Shown: positions 23,855 through 31,741, numbered from the stretch's first letter. The stretch is DNA of 33,528 bases from a virus (IMGVR_UViG_3300012964_000034:1-33528); one strand, 5' to 3'. The notes: generated from the letters alone by a model not told the origin. A program made the numbers and translations.

Positions 23855-24561
23855 TGGCAGATTTGTTCGAAAAAATAATATCCGAAATGATCATGAAATA
23901 CATGACACAAATTGAAGTGTCATTTGTTGCTCAGGTTGTCAGTTTTGATAAATCGGCGATGACGGCAGAAATTGCGCCTTTACTCAAAGCTGATACGCCG
24001 GGAGCAGTAGATCAGACGCATGTTGTCGCGAATATTAAGGATGTCAGGATCGAGCGTTCCCCTGGTATCCGGCCAATTTATGCCGCCGGAGATTTGGTCA
24101 AGGTTGTTTTATCTGCCTCCCCTCTGGATGAAGCAATCGAGAACAGTCGGCCAGTCAATATTTTAGGGCATAAATTCAGTCTATCTTTTTGCACAATAAC
24201 CGGGAAGGTAAAACCAAAAAAATTTACAGCTCCGAGTCATTACTCGAATGATGGTTTGATTTTGGGTGATGATCCTAATTTCTATATCAATTTTAAGTCT
24301 GATCAGGTATTTATTAAGGGCAAAACTGTTATTGATGGCGTTGAGGAAGTTAAGGGGAATACGAGAAGTTTGGTGACTCATGCGGAATTAAATACTGGAT
24401 TATCGAATTTTGCGGGGACTCCATTGACCGGGCTACAGGGGGAACTTGTTAAGATTGCTGCTGCTATAAACGCGATAGTTCCGGGGTCTTACGTCCCCTC
24501 CCCGCCAACTTTTGACATCTCTTCAGCAAAAACAGACAACATAAAAACAGGAGCCGGATAA
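23854..24561 (+). CDS. Baseplate spike (Gp138-like)
   Basis: 235 residues. The N-terminal region (SFVAQVVSFDKSAMTAEIAPLL then DVRIERSPGIRPIYAAGDLV) is an OB-fold of the Gp138/gpV type, followed by a repetitive beta portion (FYINFKSDQVFIKGKTVIDG) that should form the trimeric needle. It ends with a helical tail. It pierces the outer membrane in contraction. Confidence 0.78.
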   Translation: MADLFEKIISEMIMKYMTQIEVSFVAQVVSFDKSAMTAEIAPLLKADTPGAVDQTHVVANIKDVRIERSPGIRPIYAAGDLVKVVLSASPLDEAIENSRPVNILGHKFSLSFCTITGKVKPKKFTAPSHYSNDGLILGDDPNFYINFKSDQVFIKGKTVIDGVEEVKGNTRSLVTHAELNTGLSNFAGTPLTGLQGELVKIAAAINAIVPGSYVPSPPTFDISSAKTDNIKTGAG

Positions 24562-24911
24562 TGTACACGCCAAAAATTGAAAATGGAGATGTCGTCCTTG
24601 ATCAATCAGGAAGATCGACAAATTTAACCGGTGAAGTCGCGGCAAAACAAATCGTATTAGATGCCTCGCTAATGTGGAAAAATGAATGGTTTTTGAAACC
24701 GAATGATGGAGTTGATTGGCTGGCAGTCATGGAGAAGGGCCGAACAATTACCGAGATAATTCAGATCATTACATCCGGGATTGTAAAAAATCCATATATT
24801 ACAAAAGTTGTAGATTTGTCTTTATCGGTCGATAAGGTTGATAGAAAGGCTACTATAAAATATACTGTTCTGATTGACAGTCAGAATATAACAGGAGACA
24901 TAACTATATGA
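24561..24911 (+). CDS. Baseplate wedge protein (gp25/Mu gp46-like)
   Basis: 116 residues with a YTPKIENGDVVLD start, the conserved NDGVDWLAVM segment (loop GVDW) and a C-terminal strand pair. The size, sequence pattern and position before the J gene are typical of the W/gp25-like wedge protein. Confidence 0.75.
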   Translation: MYTPKIENGDVVLDQSGRSTNLTGEVAAKQIVLDASLMWKNEWFLKPNDGVDWLAVMEKGRTITEIIQIITSGIVKNPYITKVVDLSLSVDKVDRKATIKYTVLIDSQNITGDITI

Positions 24912-26125
24912 TTTCAGGCGTCACCTCAAACGGATTTGTTAGACCACCGATTGACGAAATTCAAACGTATATTGAAAGTCTGATTCTTGCCGTTGGCACT
25001 GATCCGTCCGGGAACAAACCTGATTTAGTGGCTCCTGAATTTTGGGGAATTATCTCCGGGATCGGAACAAAAATTTATGACAATCTGATTCAAGAGCAAG
25101 AGGATTCGTATTATGCGCAATTTATATCCACAGCCACAGGCGCAAATCTCGTCCGAGCTGCATACCCTACAATCAAATTGAGTGCCACAAAATCACAGGG
25201 TACGCTTACCATTACAGGCGGGACGGCAGGTGGGACAATTCCTCATTCAACAAATTTTGAAACAGAAGACGGGAGACAATATCAATTATTGACCGACATG
25301 ACGCTTGATGTTTATGGAGAAGGAACGGCGGCAGCTCAAAGCGTTCTTTCTGGTCTTTCTCAAAATGCCTCAATTGGTTCTGTTCGATTTATCCCGGTTC
25401 CCATATCCGGAATGCCATTATTGCAGGTCACAAATGCAGCGGCGTTTCTTGACGGTCGAGACATCGAGGCTGATCCTGATTTTAGAAGCAGAGCAATTGA
25501 AAATAATGCTCTTGAAAAAACATCCAGCCTACCGGCTATGAGATCAGCTCTTTTGCAGGTTCTTGATGTCACGGCAGTTTCGGCATACGAAAATTTAACA
25601 GAAGTTTTTGACGTTGATGGCGTCCCTCCCGGCGGAATTGTCATGACAGTAAAAGGCGGAACTGATTTGGCTGTTGCTACCTCGATTTATAATACAAAAC
25701 CGGCTGGGAATCCTTCATGGGGAACTGTGACGCAAAACGTAACTGATCCTACAAACGGCATCGTATATGCCATGAAATTTTCACGGGTTACGAATGTTCT
25801 TATTTATGTTTCGGCTGTCAAAACAATCGATGGAACATACAACGCGGCTGTGTCGGACGATGTGATCCGGCAGCAAATTTTAAGTTATATCGGGGGCGTA
25901 AATCCTTCGAGCGTTACCAGCCAAGGTGTCGACATCGGGGAGGACGTTTACGCATTCAAGGCCGCGTCGGCTTGTTTTGAGTTATCGAATCCGAATTTGA
26001 TTCCGGGGCTTTTGAAATTGGTAGTTCTGATCGGAACTACGACAGGAGATAGAACACACGAATCTGTCGTGATCAGCAGTACTCAGGAGGCATATACTGA
26101 TTTTGCCAGTATAGCATTGTCGTAA
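24908..26125 (+). CDS. Baseplate J-like protein
   Basis: 405 residues. Fits the Baseplate_J family: LVAPEFWGIISGIGTKIYDNL, ATGANLVRAA and GGTIPHSTNFETEDGRQYQ are the usual conserved blocks, followed by CDVTAVSAYEN-like wedge regions. It forms the periphery of the baseplate. Confidence 0.86.
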   Translation: MISGVTSNGFVRPPIDEIQTYIESLILAVGTDPSGNKPDLVAPEFWGIISGIGTKIYDNLIQEQEDSYYAQFISTATGANLVRAAYPTIKLSATKSQGTLTITGGTAGGTIPHSTNFETEDGRQYQLLTDMTLDVYGEGTAAAQSVLSGLSQNASIGSVRFIPVPISGMPLLQVTNAAAFLDGRDIEADPDFRSRAIENNALEKTSSLPAMRSALLQVLDVTAVSAYENLTEVFDVDGVPPGGIVMTVKGGTDLAVATSIYNTKPAGNPSWGTVTQNVTDPTNGIVYAMKFSRVTNVLIYVSAVKTIDGTYNAAVSDDVIRQQILSYIGGVNPSSVTSQGVDIGEDVYAFKAASACFELSNPNLIPGLLKLVVLIGTTTGDRTHESVVISSTQEAYTDFASIALS

Positions 26126-26127
26126 AT

Positions 26128-26694
26128 ATGGCCGCCTTAACATTACAAGATTTTCTGAACCTCATTCCGGGGATGTACTCTAAGGAGCCGACATCCAATG
26201 TGTATAAAGCAATATCTGTTTTATACACAATTTACAATGATCTTTATACGATATCAGAGCAAATCAGAAATTTAAAAGACATTACAACTATTTCAGGCGA
26301 AAATTTAAAACTCTGGGCTGCTGATTATGGGATTATTGACGGTGGATTAACTGATGAGGAATTGAGAATCAGACTACTGGCAAAAATATCGACAAAATAT
26401 AATGGTGTGACGATACCGGGAATAATTAGTACCCTGTCAAACTTTGTTGATCCTCTGTCTGATTTAATGCTGACAGAACGGTCAACCGATGCGCTCGGAA
26501 TTCTATGGAACGGAACTTATAATTGGGATGGTTCAAAAACATGGTCAGGAGCCGGGGCAATCAGATATAGGGCTTTCGATATTTCCCTTGATTTTACAAC
26601 AGGAATTTCAGACCCTGTTGTAGGGGCTGCGGTCGACAAAATGAAGGATTATTTAAAGCCAGCAGGAATACTTGCTACAATAGAATATTTTTAA
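26128..26694 (+). CDS. Baseplate wedge / tail protein I-like
   Basis: 188 residues after the J gene, in the position of Mu gp48 or P2 gpI. It contains LRIRLLAKISTKYNGVTIPG, the conserved helix of these proteins, and the WNGTYNWDGSKTW Trp-rich strand. It connects fibre to baseplate. Confidence 0.75.
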   Translation: MAALTLQDFLNLIPGMYSKEPTSNVYKAISVLYTIYNDLYTISEQIRNLKDITTISGENLKLWAADYGIIDGGLTDEELRIRLLAKISTKYNGVTIPGIISTLSNFVDPLSDLMLTERSTDALGILWNGTYNWDGSKTWSGAGAIRYRAFDISLDFTTGISDPVVGAAVDKMKDYLKPAGILATIEYF

Positions 26695-26705
26695 AAGGAA
26701 AAAAA

Positions 26706-28211
26706 ATGCCGGGAAGATTTATCACATACACAACGAAATTCAAAAACCTTATCTCGACGAGCGCGGTTTTGTACTCTGATCAAAACAGCGAGGTCAATCA
26801 GATATATCAAGACTTGAATGATATCGACGCGGGAGCGGCAAAGAAAGCCGGGGAAGCGGCTCAAAGCTTCTCCGCACTGAAATTTACTGGATCAAGCACA
26901 ACTGATGCGTCGAGTTCAACAGATACGGCAGCCGCATTTAGTACGGCAGGCGGAGGCGCATTCGCTAAAAAATTATATGTCGGAACAAACCTCAGTGTAG
27001 GAGGTACAATAAATGATCATACATTAAATACCACAATTGGATTATCCGGATTTGCAGCAACAATTCCAACCGAGATAACAGACTGGAACGCAGCATTTGA
27101 TAAAGTGAGTGTTTATACCGCATTATCAACTGCTACAAATGCGCCTTCTGCTAATTTATATGTTGGAATGACATATTTATACACAAACGCGAGTGCAGGA
27201 TCAGGATTCCAATTCGCAGGAAGATTAGGTAATAATACATATAAATTGCGAAGTTTTTTAACAGGATCAGCTCAACCTTGGGTTGAGATAGCACACACAA
27301 CTAAATCAAATCATTTTACCGGTCAGATTATGACAACGGACACAACGGTATCAACATCGACAACGACAGGCGCGTTGGTTGTCTCGGAGGGGGGGGCAGG
27401 GATTAAGGGTGCGTTGAATGTGGGGGGTGTATGCACAATTCAAGGAGCAACGGTTGGAGTTGGGGCAGGTGGGTCTGGGAATACATATTTTGGGATAAAT
27501 GTTGGAGCAAACATAACAACTGGCGGAAGTAATAGTATTTATGGTAGTAATGCGGGTTCGAACATAACATCCGGCGCGACTAATAGTATTTTTGGTGCGA
27601 CAGCTGGAGGATTTTTAACAACTGGCGGAGGTAATAGTATTTATGGTTCTAGTGCGGGTTATAATTTAACAACTGGCGGAGGTAACAGTATTTTTGGTTC
27701 GGGTGCGGGTTATAATTTAACAACTGGCATAAATAATTGTTTTTTTGGTCTTAGTGCGGGATTTTTGGTAACAACTGGTTCAAATTTAACAGTGATAGGT
27801 CCTTCCGCTGCGGCTTCATCCGCTACGGCGACAAATGAAGCTACATTCGGAAATTCATCAACAACAGTTTATCGTATGTATGCTGCATCATGGACAAACG
27901 TGTCAGATAAAAGGGATAAAAAAAATATTGAAACAATACCTATCGGGCTTGATTTTATTAATGATCTTAAACCTGTAAAATTCATTTGGAATATGCGAGA
28001 TAAATCTAAAATAGGGATTAAAGATTCTGGTTTCATTGCTCAGGATTTTAAAGAGATTACTAAAAAATATAATGCAGATTGGCTTGGTTTGGTGTATGAA
28101 TCTAACCCAAACAAATTAGAAATATCAGCAGGAAAATTGTTACCTGTTTTGGTTAGAGCAATACAGGAACTGACATCAAAGATTAAACAATTAGAATCTC
28201 AAATTAATTGA
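26706..28211 (+). CDS. Tail fibre with beta-repeat shaft and S74 intramolecular chaperone
   Basis: 501 residues. The N-terminal region attaches to the baseplate; a long middle region carries six 17-residue repeats with pattern N-x-I-[YF]-G-x-x-A-G-x-N-x-T-T-G-G-x (27480-27785), known from many phage and surface fibres. The C-terminus is a peptidase S74 chaperone: SDKRDKKNIE with Ser at about residue 400 as the autocleavage site, then LKPVKFIWN and GFIAQDF, and ends in a helix ELTSKIKQLESQI. Trimerises, folds the shaft and cleaves itself off. Confidence 0.88.
   Translation: MPGRFITYTTKFKNLISTSAVLYSDQNSEVNQIYQDLNDIDAGAAKKAGEAAQSFSALKFTGSSTTDASSSTDTAAAFSTAGGGAFAKKLYVGTNLSVGGTINDHTLNTTIGLSGFAATIPTEITDWNAAFDKVSVYTALSTATNAPSANLYVGMTYLYTNASAGSGFQFAGRLGNNTYKLRSFLTGSAQPWVEIAHTTKSNHFTGQIMTTDTTVSTSTTTGALVVSEGGAGIKGALNVGGVCTIQGATVGVGAGGSGNTYFGINVGANITTGGSNSIYGSNAGSNITSGATNSIFGATAGGFLTTGGGNSIYGSSAGYNLTTGGGNSIFGSGAGYNLTTGINNCFFGLSAGFLVTTGSNLTVIGPSAAASSATATNEATFGNSSTTVYRMYAASWTNVSDKRDKKNIETIPIGLDFINDLKPVKFIWNMRDKSKIGIKDSGFIAQDFKEITKKYNADWLGLVYESNPNKLEISAGKLLPVLVRAIQELTSKIKQLESQIN
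27480..27785 (+). repeat. Six 51-bp tandem repeats in the tail fibre gene
   Basis: Each unit encodes 17 residues like NSIYGSSAGYNLTTGGG. Two neighbouring units are almost identical (near 27630 and 27681), the others diverged, which suggests recent duplication or recombination. A partial seventh unit follows. In-frame copy change could alter fibre length. Confidence 0.9.
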
Positions 28212-28240
28212 CAAACTACAAACAATATAAAAAATCAACC

Positions 28241-28429
28241 ATGTCCTCAAAAAACGAATTAGAAAATCCCTTTTCGAAAGAATCCCTCGAAAAACGTGTA
28301 CAGGAACTGAGAGCCGAAGAACAAAAGGCGGTCAATTTCCTGACCAATACTGAGCGCGAATTGCATCAGATTCGCGGGGCGTTGATACTATTGCAAGAGC
28401 AGTTACAAACCTTTAACAAAAATGGATAA
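28241..28429 (+). CDS. Small coiled-coil protein after tail fibre
   Basis: 62 residues from the ATG at 28241 (MSSKNELENPFSKESLEKRV and so on), without a clear SD. The protein is helical with a coiled-coil appearance (QELRAEEQKAVNFLTNTERE). The next gene's ATG overlaps its end. It might be a lysis regulator or a fibre-associated helper; the family is not recognised. Confidence 0.5.
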   Translation: MSSKNELENPFSKESLEKRVQELRAEEQKAVNFLTNTERELHQIRGALILLQEQLQTFNKNG

Positions 28430-28706
28430 GATTGTAGAAATTTCAATCATCAGCGTCATCATCCCTGCGATTCCATTTTTGTTTTATTCGGTTTATCGCT
28501 CGCGTCAAGTCCCTGCGATATGGAAACGCCTTGATGCCCTCTCGAAAGAGAAAGCCGAAGACATCGACATGAAAATGCTGGACGGTAGACTCCGAAAAGT
28601 TGAAATAGATTTCGCTGAAAAAATGGGTAGATTCTCCGGGATGCTTGATAGGTTCGAATCAATTGAAAAGAGAATCGAAGAAATCATAAAGGATAAAAAG
28701 AAATGA
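28422..28706 (+). CDS. One-TM coiled-coil protein, possible holin-like
   Basis: 94 residues: an N-terminal membrane helix (IVEISIISVIIPAIPFLFY) followed by a coiled-coil tail (FESIEKRIEEIIKDKKK). Located in the cluster leading to the M23 peptidase. Holins and spanin-like proteins have this shape, but with one TM helix and a long tail it is not diagnostic. Confidence 0.6.
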   Translation: MDKIVEISIISVIIPAIPFLFYSVYRSRQVPAIWKRLDALSKEKAEDIDMKMLDGRLRKVEIDFAEKMGRFSGMLDRFESIEKRIEEIIKDKKK

Positions 28707-28906
28707 AACCAAAATCAAAAACAGAATCAATTCTGGAGGATATTCTCCGGGGGAACAATTTCAAAAAAGTTATTTTAATACTTCTCGTCATCGCCCTCGT
28801 TTCGATCCCGGCGGCAATAGCCTATCGAGTTGCTTTTTCTCCAATTGAGTATAAAGGGAAAGGCATTGATTTAAAAGTCCAGTCTATGGCGCCTAAAATT
28901 AAATAA
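28703..28906 (+). CDS. Small one-TM protein in lysis-like cluster
   Basis: 67 residues: charged N-terminus, hydrophobic helix VILILLVIALVSIPAAIAYR, then a short periplasmic tail. Overlaps neighbours at both ends. A holin or antiholin role is conceivable. No family recognised. Confidence 0.6.
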   Translation: MKPKSKTESILEDILRGNNFKKVILILLVIALVSIPAAIAYRVAFSPIEYKGKGIDLKVQSMAPKIK

Positions 28907-29094
28907 TGTTTCTTGCAACATATACATATTGCCGTAAAGACCCCGCTGCTAGTGGCGGTAAAATTTGCAAAACTATAACTCGCCCAATGATGACCGAGTC
29001 TGCTGAATATGCCAAAAAGTTGATCATCGAAGAACATGCAAAGTCCGGCCAAACAATTTCAGGCGAGATTGAATTAATAAGTGGTTTACCATGA
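28906..29094 (+). CDS. Small hypothetical protein
   Basis: 62 residues, start overlapping the previous stop (TAATG) and end overlapping the next ATG. No membrane segment. Sequence begins MFLATYTYCRKDPAASGGK. Nothing in it identifies a function. Confidence 0.5.
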   Translation: MFLATYTYCRKDPAASGGKICKTITRPMMTESAEYAKKLIIEEHAKSGQTISGEIELISGLP

Positions 29095-29579
29095 AAAAGT
29101 TTTTAAAATTTGAGGATTCATTTTCTTGGCTTCTGATTATGTGGATATTGTTTATTATTTTTGCATCATTGACAACGTGCAAGTCTGCAACCGTCCGAAC
29201 GCCAGAAAAGCAGGTCGAAGAAAATAATGCAGCTATCGAGTTGAATGATGAGGCGTCCGAGGTTGTTAAAAATTCTGATTTGCCGAAAAAGGATAAACGG
29301 AAGATATTTTCGGCACTTGCAACGAGTGAGAAAGTTATAAATCAATCAACTGAGACAATCAATGATTGCATAAAATTTAAGAGTCAAGCGATTGCAAAAA
29401 ATCACGCATATCAAGAGACGATTAAAAAACAAGGTCGAGGGATATTTTATTTAATTTTGATAATTATTGCACTGTGTCTGCCGTGGATTTATAAGTTGAT
29501 AATCAAAATTAATCCGTCATTGAATTTAGCAAATAAAATGAATGAGTTAATACAGAAGGCCCCGTGGAACAAAAATTAA
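29091..29579 (+). CDS. Membrane protein with TM at both ends, spanin-like
   Basis: 162 residues. N-terminal hydrophobic segment (SWLLIMWILFIIFASLTTC) ends in a cysteine that could be a lipobox-like site (LTTC is a poor match). A long helical middle (KQVEENNAAIELNDEASEVV) is followed by a second TM helix GIFYLILIIIALCLPWIY. In a lysis cluster this could span the envelope or anchor the endolysin. Not a standard spanin. Confidence 0.6.
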   Translation: MKKFLKFEDSFSWLLIMWILFIIFASLTTCKSATVRTPEKQVEENNAAIELNDEASEVVKNSDLPKKDKRKIFSALATSEKVINQSTETINDCIKFKSQAIAKNHAYQETIKKQGRGIFYLILIIIALCLPWIYKLIIKINPSLNLANKMNELIQKAPWNKN

Positions 29580-29746
29580 ACGAAGGCCAGACATGTTATC
29601 AATCTGATTTACTATGCCCGAAGTGTCATGAAAGATTAAACGGATCAGGGCGTAAATTATGGTGTATTAATTCATCATGTTTAGATAACAGAATAATTAA
29701 AACAGAAAACAAGATCATTAACTATGGAACAAAACCTAAAACTTAA
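29564..29746 (+). CDS. Small zinc-ribbon protein
   Basis: 60 residues from a GTG start preceded by AGAAGG. It contains CYQSDLLCPKCHERL and a CINSSC motif, giving four cysteines in two CxxC-like pairs (CPKC, and C-x4-C), as in zinc ribbons. Starts inside the previous gene and ends inside the M23 gene start region. Confidence 0.5.
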   Translation: MEQKLNEGQTCYQSDLLCPKCHERLNGSGRKLWCINSSCLDNRIIKTENKIINYGTKPKT

Positions 29747-30230
29747 ACCAGAATTCGCAAGCCCTGTTGATTTTATACCTCTCGAATCGCCTCACATATC
29801 CTCATATTATGGCCCTCGTATTTTAAACGGTAAACCTGATTTTCATGATGGAATCGACTTTGCGAATAAATCTCATAATTGCAATGATCGCCTAAATCCT
29901 ATCGGGACCGACGTTTACGCAATATGTGACGGGGTTATTTGTTATGACTATGACACGTACAATGATATTTTCAGGTTTGATCCACAGCATCGAATTGACT
30001 CTGCCGGGAATATGATTGTATTGGATATTATTTATAACGGATTATTATTTCATGTTCGATATTTACACTTGGTTGATAATTGCGTCAAGAACAGACAGGC
30101 AGTCAAAAAAGGTGAAAGGCTCGGTCGATATGGAGATGTCGGATATTCCTTCGGACCACATACTCACATGGATTGGTCTGTGTCAGACTGGTCACAGAAG
30201 ATTGATTTTACACCGATAATGTTTGTATGA
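29724..30230 (+). CDS. M23-family metallopeptidase (endolysin-like)
   Basis: 168 residues. Zinc motifs are visible: FHDGIDF (His41, Asp45), a YLH segment (His115) and GPHTHMDW (His146, His148), the H-x3-D...H-x-H layout of LytM/M23 peptidases that cut peptidoglycan cross-bridges. No signal peptide is seen, so export would depend on the holin-type partners or it acts from the cytoplasm late. It is the last phage gene before the cassette array. Confidence 0.85.
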   Translation: MEQNLKLKPEFASPVDFIPLESPHISSYYGPRILNGKPDFHDGIDFANKSHNCNDRLNPIGTDVYAICDGVICYDYDTYNDIFRFDPQHRIDSAGNMIVLDIIYNGLLFHVRYLHLVDNCVKNRQAVKKGERLGRYGDVGYSFGPHTHMDWSVSDWSQKIDFTPIMFV

Positions 30231-30237
30231 CGCTTTT

Positions 30238-30309
30238 TGTAATAAACACGTATTCGCATTAACTCACTGTAGTGAGAATAAGCGCCGTACATGTATTAAT
30301 AGTTGTCAG
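30238..30309. repeat. Long imperfect hairpin at the phage-array junction (degenerate terminal attC or terminator)
   Basis: Arms of about 25 bases, around a short CTCACT/AGTGAG stem near 30262-30275, pair imperfectly (for instance CACGTA with TACATG, CGCATT with AATAAGCG). The right side ends in the box GTTGTCAG (30302-30309), matching the cassette end at 30518-30525. It is either the last, decayed attC-like site or the late-operon terminator with an appended box. No good U-run on either side. Confidence 0.5.
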
Positions 30310-30324
30310 AAATGGCGCAATAGA

Positions 30325-30681
30325 TCATCCTTCTGGCTTTATATTTATTAATTCTTGGCATAAAATATTTATTAATGCTTCGCTTTTCGTCAATGGGTAA
30401 TCTAATGCAGTTCGCGGATGCTTTCTATTGCACGATATTCTGTTATACCCTATTCCACGCAAATCAATATAATAACGATCGCTATCCTCTGTTATTTTTA
30501 TTCGAATTGCGCCACATCTGACAACAGCGTGTATCTGCTCCTCGCTGCGCTCGTCGGGTTTCGGCGATAATTTTTCTTCCCAATGTTGATGCAAAATATC
30601 ATCTGCGCTACACCCCGTACATGCAGTTCCAAAAAACATTTGATTCCCATCATGCTTGCAATTCCTACAATCTTTTTCCAT
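30325..30681 (-). CDS. Cassette 1 gene: zinc-ribbon protein read through a recombination box
   Basis: 118 residues from the ATG at 30681 with AAAGGAG upstream. The N-terminus CRNCKH, then GTACTGCS, is a four-cysteine zinc ribbon; the C-terminus (IRIKITEDSDRYYIDLRGIG and on) looks like a separate alpha/beta domain. The box at 30518-30525 lies inside the coding region and encodes the AVVR junction, so the gene begins outside the cassette that contains its second half. It may be an in-frame fusion created by recombination, or a native gene of an enlarged cassette. Function unknown. Confidence 0.65.
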   Translation of the reverse strand: MEKDCRNCKHDGNQMFFGTACTGCSADDILHQHWEEKLSPKPDERSEEQIHAVVRCGAIRIKITEDSDRYYIDLRGIGYNRISCNRKHPRTALDYPLTKSEALINILCQELINIKPEG

Positions 30682-30836
30682 ATATTCTCCTTTTATTTTT
30701 TACTTATCGCCTCAACCAAATTTTTTAAACCTCGCCCTTATCCGCTTTGACTCGCATAGATAAGAGATTTATTTTCATGCTCGCAAATCGGGGTCTCGGT
30801 TTAAAAAACTTCAAGATACCCGCAAACGTTATGTGC
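30518..30836 (-). repeat. Enlarged attC-like site containing a gene start
   Basis: Box CTGACAAC (30518-30525) with AGCG after it and the box GTTATGTGC (30828-30836) preceded by GCAAAC look like the two halves of a normal site, and GTGTATCT pairs with AGATACCC. Instead of about 40 bases, some 300 lie between, including the SD and first half of the cassette 1 gene and an AAATTTTTTAAACC/GGTTTAAAAAACTT stem. This stretch (30682-30827) holds no other gene. Confidence 0.5.
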
Positions 30837-30981
30837 CAGTTCGCCCGGTTTTTCGTTCATAATGTTTTTGAATAATTATCTCAATTAAATTACTCAGAGT
30901 ACGTTTTTCTTTTTTGGCATCGACGCGGAGTTTCTTTTTTAGCTCCGCGTCGATTCTGGCCGATAAATTTGTTTTAGCCAT
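30829..30981 (-). CDS. Cassette 2 second gene: ribbon-helix-helix protein (50 aa)
   Basis: Starts at ATG 30981, overlapping the previous stop by eight bases. MAKTNLSARIDAELKKKLRV followed by DAKKEKRTLSNLIEIIIQKH is a clear ribbon-helix-helix pattern: a strand with alternating residues, a basic helix, a turn, a second helix. It is of antitoxin or CopG size. The TAA stop lies within the recombination box itself, a common feature of integron cassettes. It may bind the two ATGTATACAT palindromes in its own promoter. Confidence 0.72.
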   Translation of the reverse strand: MAKTNLSARIDAELKKKLRVDAKKEKRTLSNLIEIIIQKHYERKTGRTGT

Positions 30982-31432
30982 TACCAGCCCCCAACATTTT
31001 CGGCATTTTACCCGTTTCGGCCATCGTTGTTAATTGCGGTAATATATGATCTGATAATTGTTTCCCGTCTGGCATAACCACGAAAGCCATAAATTCCTTT
31101 TCAAGTGTCGATATACCAGTTTCAACGGCTTCAAGCTTTGCTTTAACAGATAAAACTAAGGCTCTCCATCTTTGTCGCACGGCCTGTTCATGCGCCGCAT
31201 CTATCTGACCTTGTTTTCTGATCCGGCCAGTATCAGATTTCCTAAAATCAGCCTTATCCGGTATCGGGACTGTTATCTGAATCATAAGCCGTTTGTATTC
31301 AAACATTAAATGTGCGGCTCCACGGTCTTCCATTGTCCCGAATCTATCAGCACCGTATTTTCGTAAAATGCTGGTTACTTCTTGTTGTGATTTTTCGACG
31401 CTTACAGTCGTATTATTCGCGTATCTTGCCAT
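30974..31432 (-). CDS. Cassette 2 first gene: phage-type hypothetical protein
   Basis: 152 residues. It begins with MARYANNTTVSVEKSQQEV and has an RQRWRALVLSVKAKLEAVE helix and EFMAFVVMPDG strand, a pattern I recall from uncharacterised proteins in phages and mobile elements. No enzymatic motif. The ATG lies seven bases after a consensus -10, so probably leaderless. Coupled with the RHH gene; a toxin-antitoxin pair cannot be claimed, as this protein does not resemble a known toxin. Confidence 0.72.
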   Translation of the reverse strand: MARYANNTTVSVEKSQQEVTSILRKYGADRFGTMEDRGAAHLMFEYKRLMIQITVPIPDKADFRKSDTGRIRKQGQIDAAHEQAVRQRWRALVLSVKAKLEAVETGISTLEKEFMAFVVMPDGKQLSDHILPQLTTMAETGKMPKMLGAGNG

Positions 31433-31467
31433 GTATACATATTAGTACGATGTATACATATTGTCAA
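31431..31467 (-). promoter_or_regulatory. Promoter of cassette 2 with two identical operator palindromes
   Basis: TTGACA (31467-31462) and TAATAT (31444-31439) are spaced by 17 bases on the minus strand, close to consensus. ATGTATACAT is repeated at 31431-31440 and 31450-31459, centre-to-centre 19 bases, one copy in the spacer and one overlapping the start codon and -10 edge. This would suit repression by the RHH dimer encoded downstream. Confidence 0.75.
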
Positions 31468-31498
31468 TAATTAATTAATACTTTAGAGGGGCGAACCA

Positions 31499-31580
31499 GC
31501 ACATAACAGCGGGTAACCGGCTACACTTCGTTTCGCCTACATTGCCTACGGCAACGTCAGTTACCCGCAAACGTTGTCAG
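31499..31580 (-). repeat. attC-like site between cassettes 2 and 3
   Basis: Boxes GCACATAAC (31499-31507) and GTTGTCAG (31573-31580). Inner arms GGGTAAC and GTTACCC pair, and the middle holds a further stem. Shares AACAGCG and GCAAACGTT with other sites. 82 bases. Confidence 0.8.
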
Positions 31581-31594
31581 AAAGAAGCGGTGTA

Positions 31595-31741
31595 CTATCT
31601 TGTGGCATAGTAAAATATTATCATTATTATTACATTCATCGCTATTCTAAATAATGCTTCATTTTTAGTCTTATCTCTAAAATAAGAAATAATCAATGTT
31701 GTAATAACCCACCCTAAATAGTAATTAATAAAGTCATTCAT
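31595..31741 (-). CDS. Cassette 3 gene: small membrane protein (48 aa)
   Basis: ATG at 31741 with AGGAG nine bases upstream; stop 14 bases before the recombination box. The sequence begins MNDFINYYLGWVITTLIISY and contains a second hydrophobic stretch (IAMNVIIMIIFYYA), so one or two membrane helices are likely. It is the only open frame of a cassette that otherwise would be empty. No family recognised. Confidence 0.65.
   Translation of the reverse strand: MNDFINYYLGWVITTLIISYFRDKTKNEALFRIAMNVIIMIIFYYATR

Noticed and set aside
30829-31432. Toxin-antitoxin pair in cassette 2
   Set aside because: The RHH protein would fit an antitoxin, but the 152-residue partner resembles a phage hypothetical protein and shows no toxin motif.
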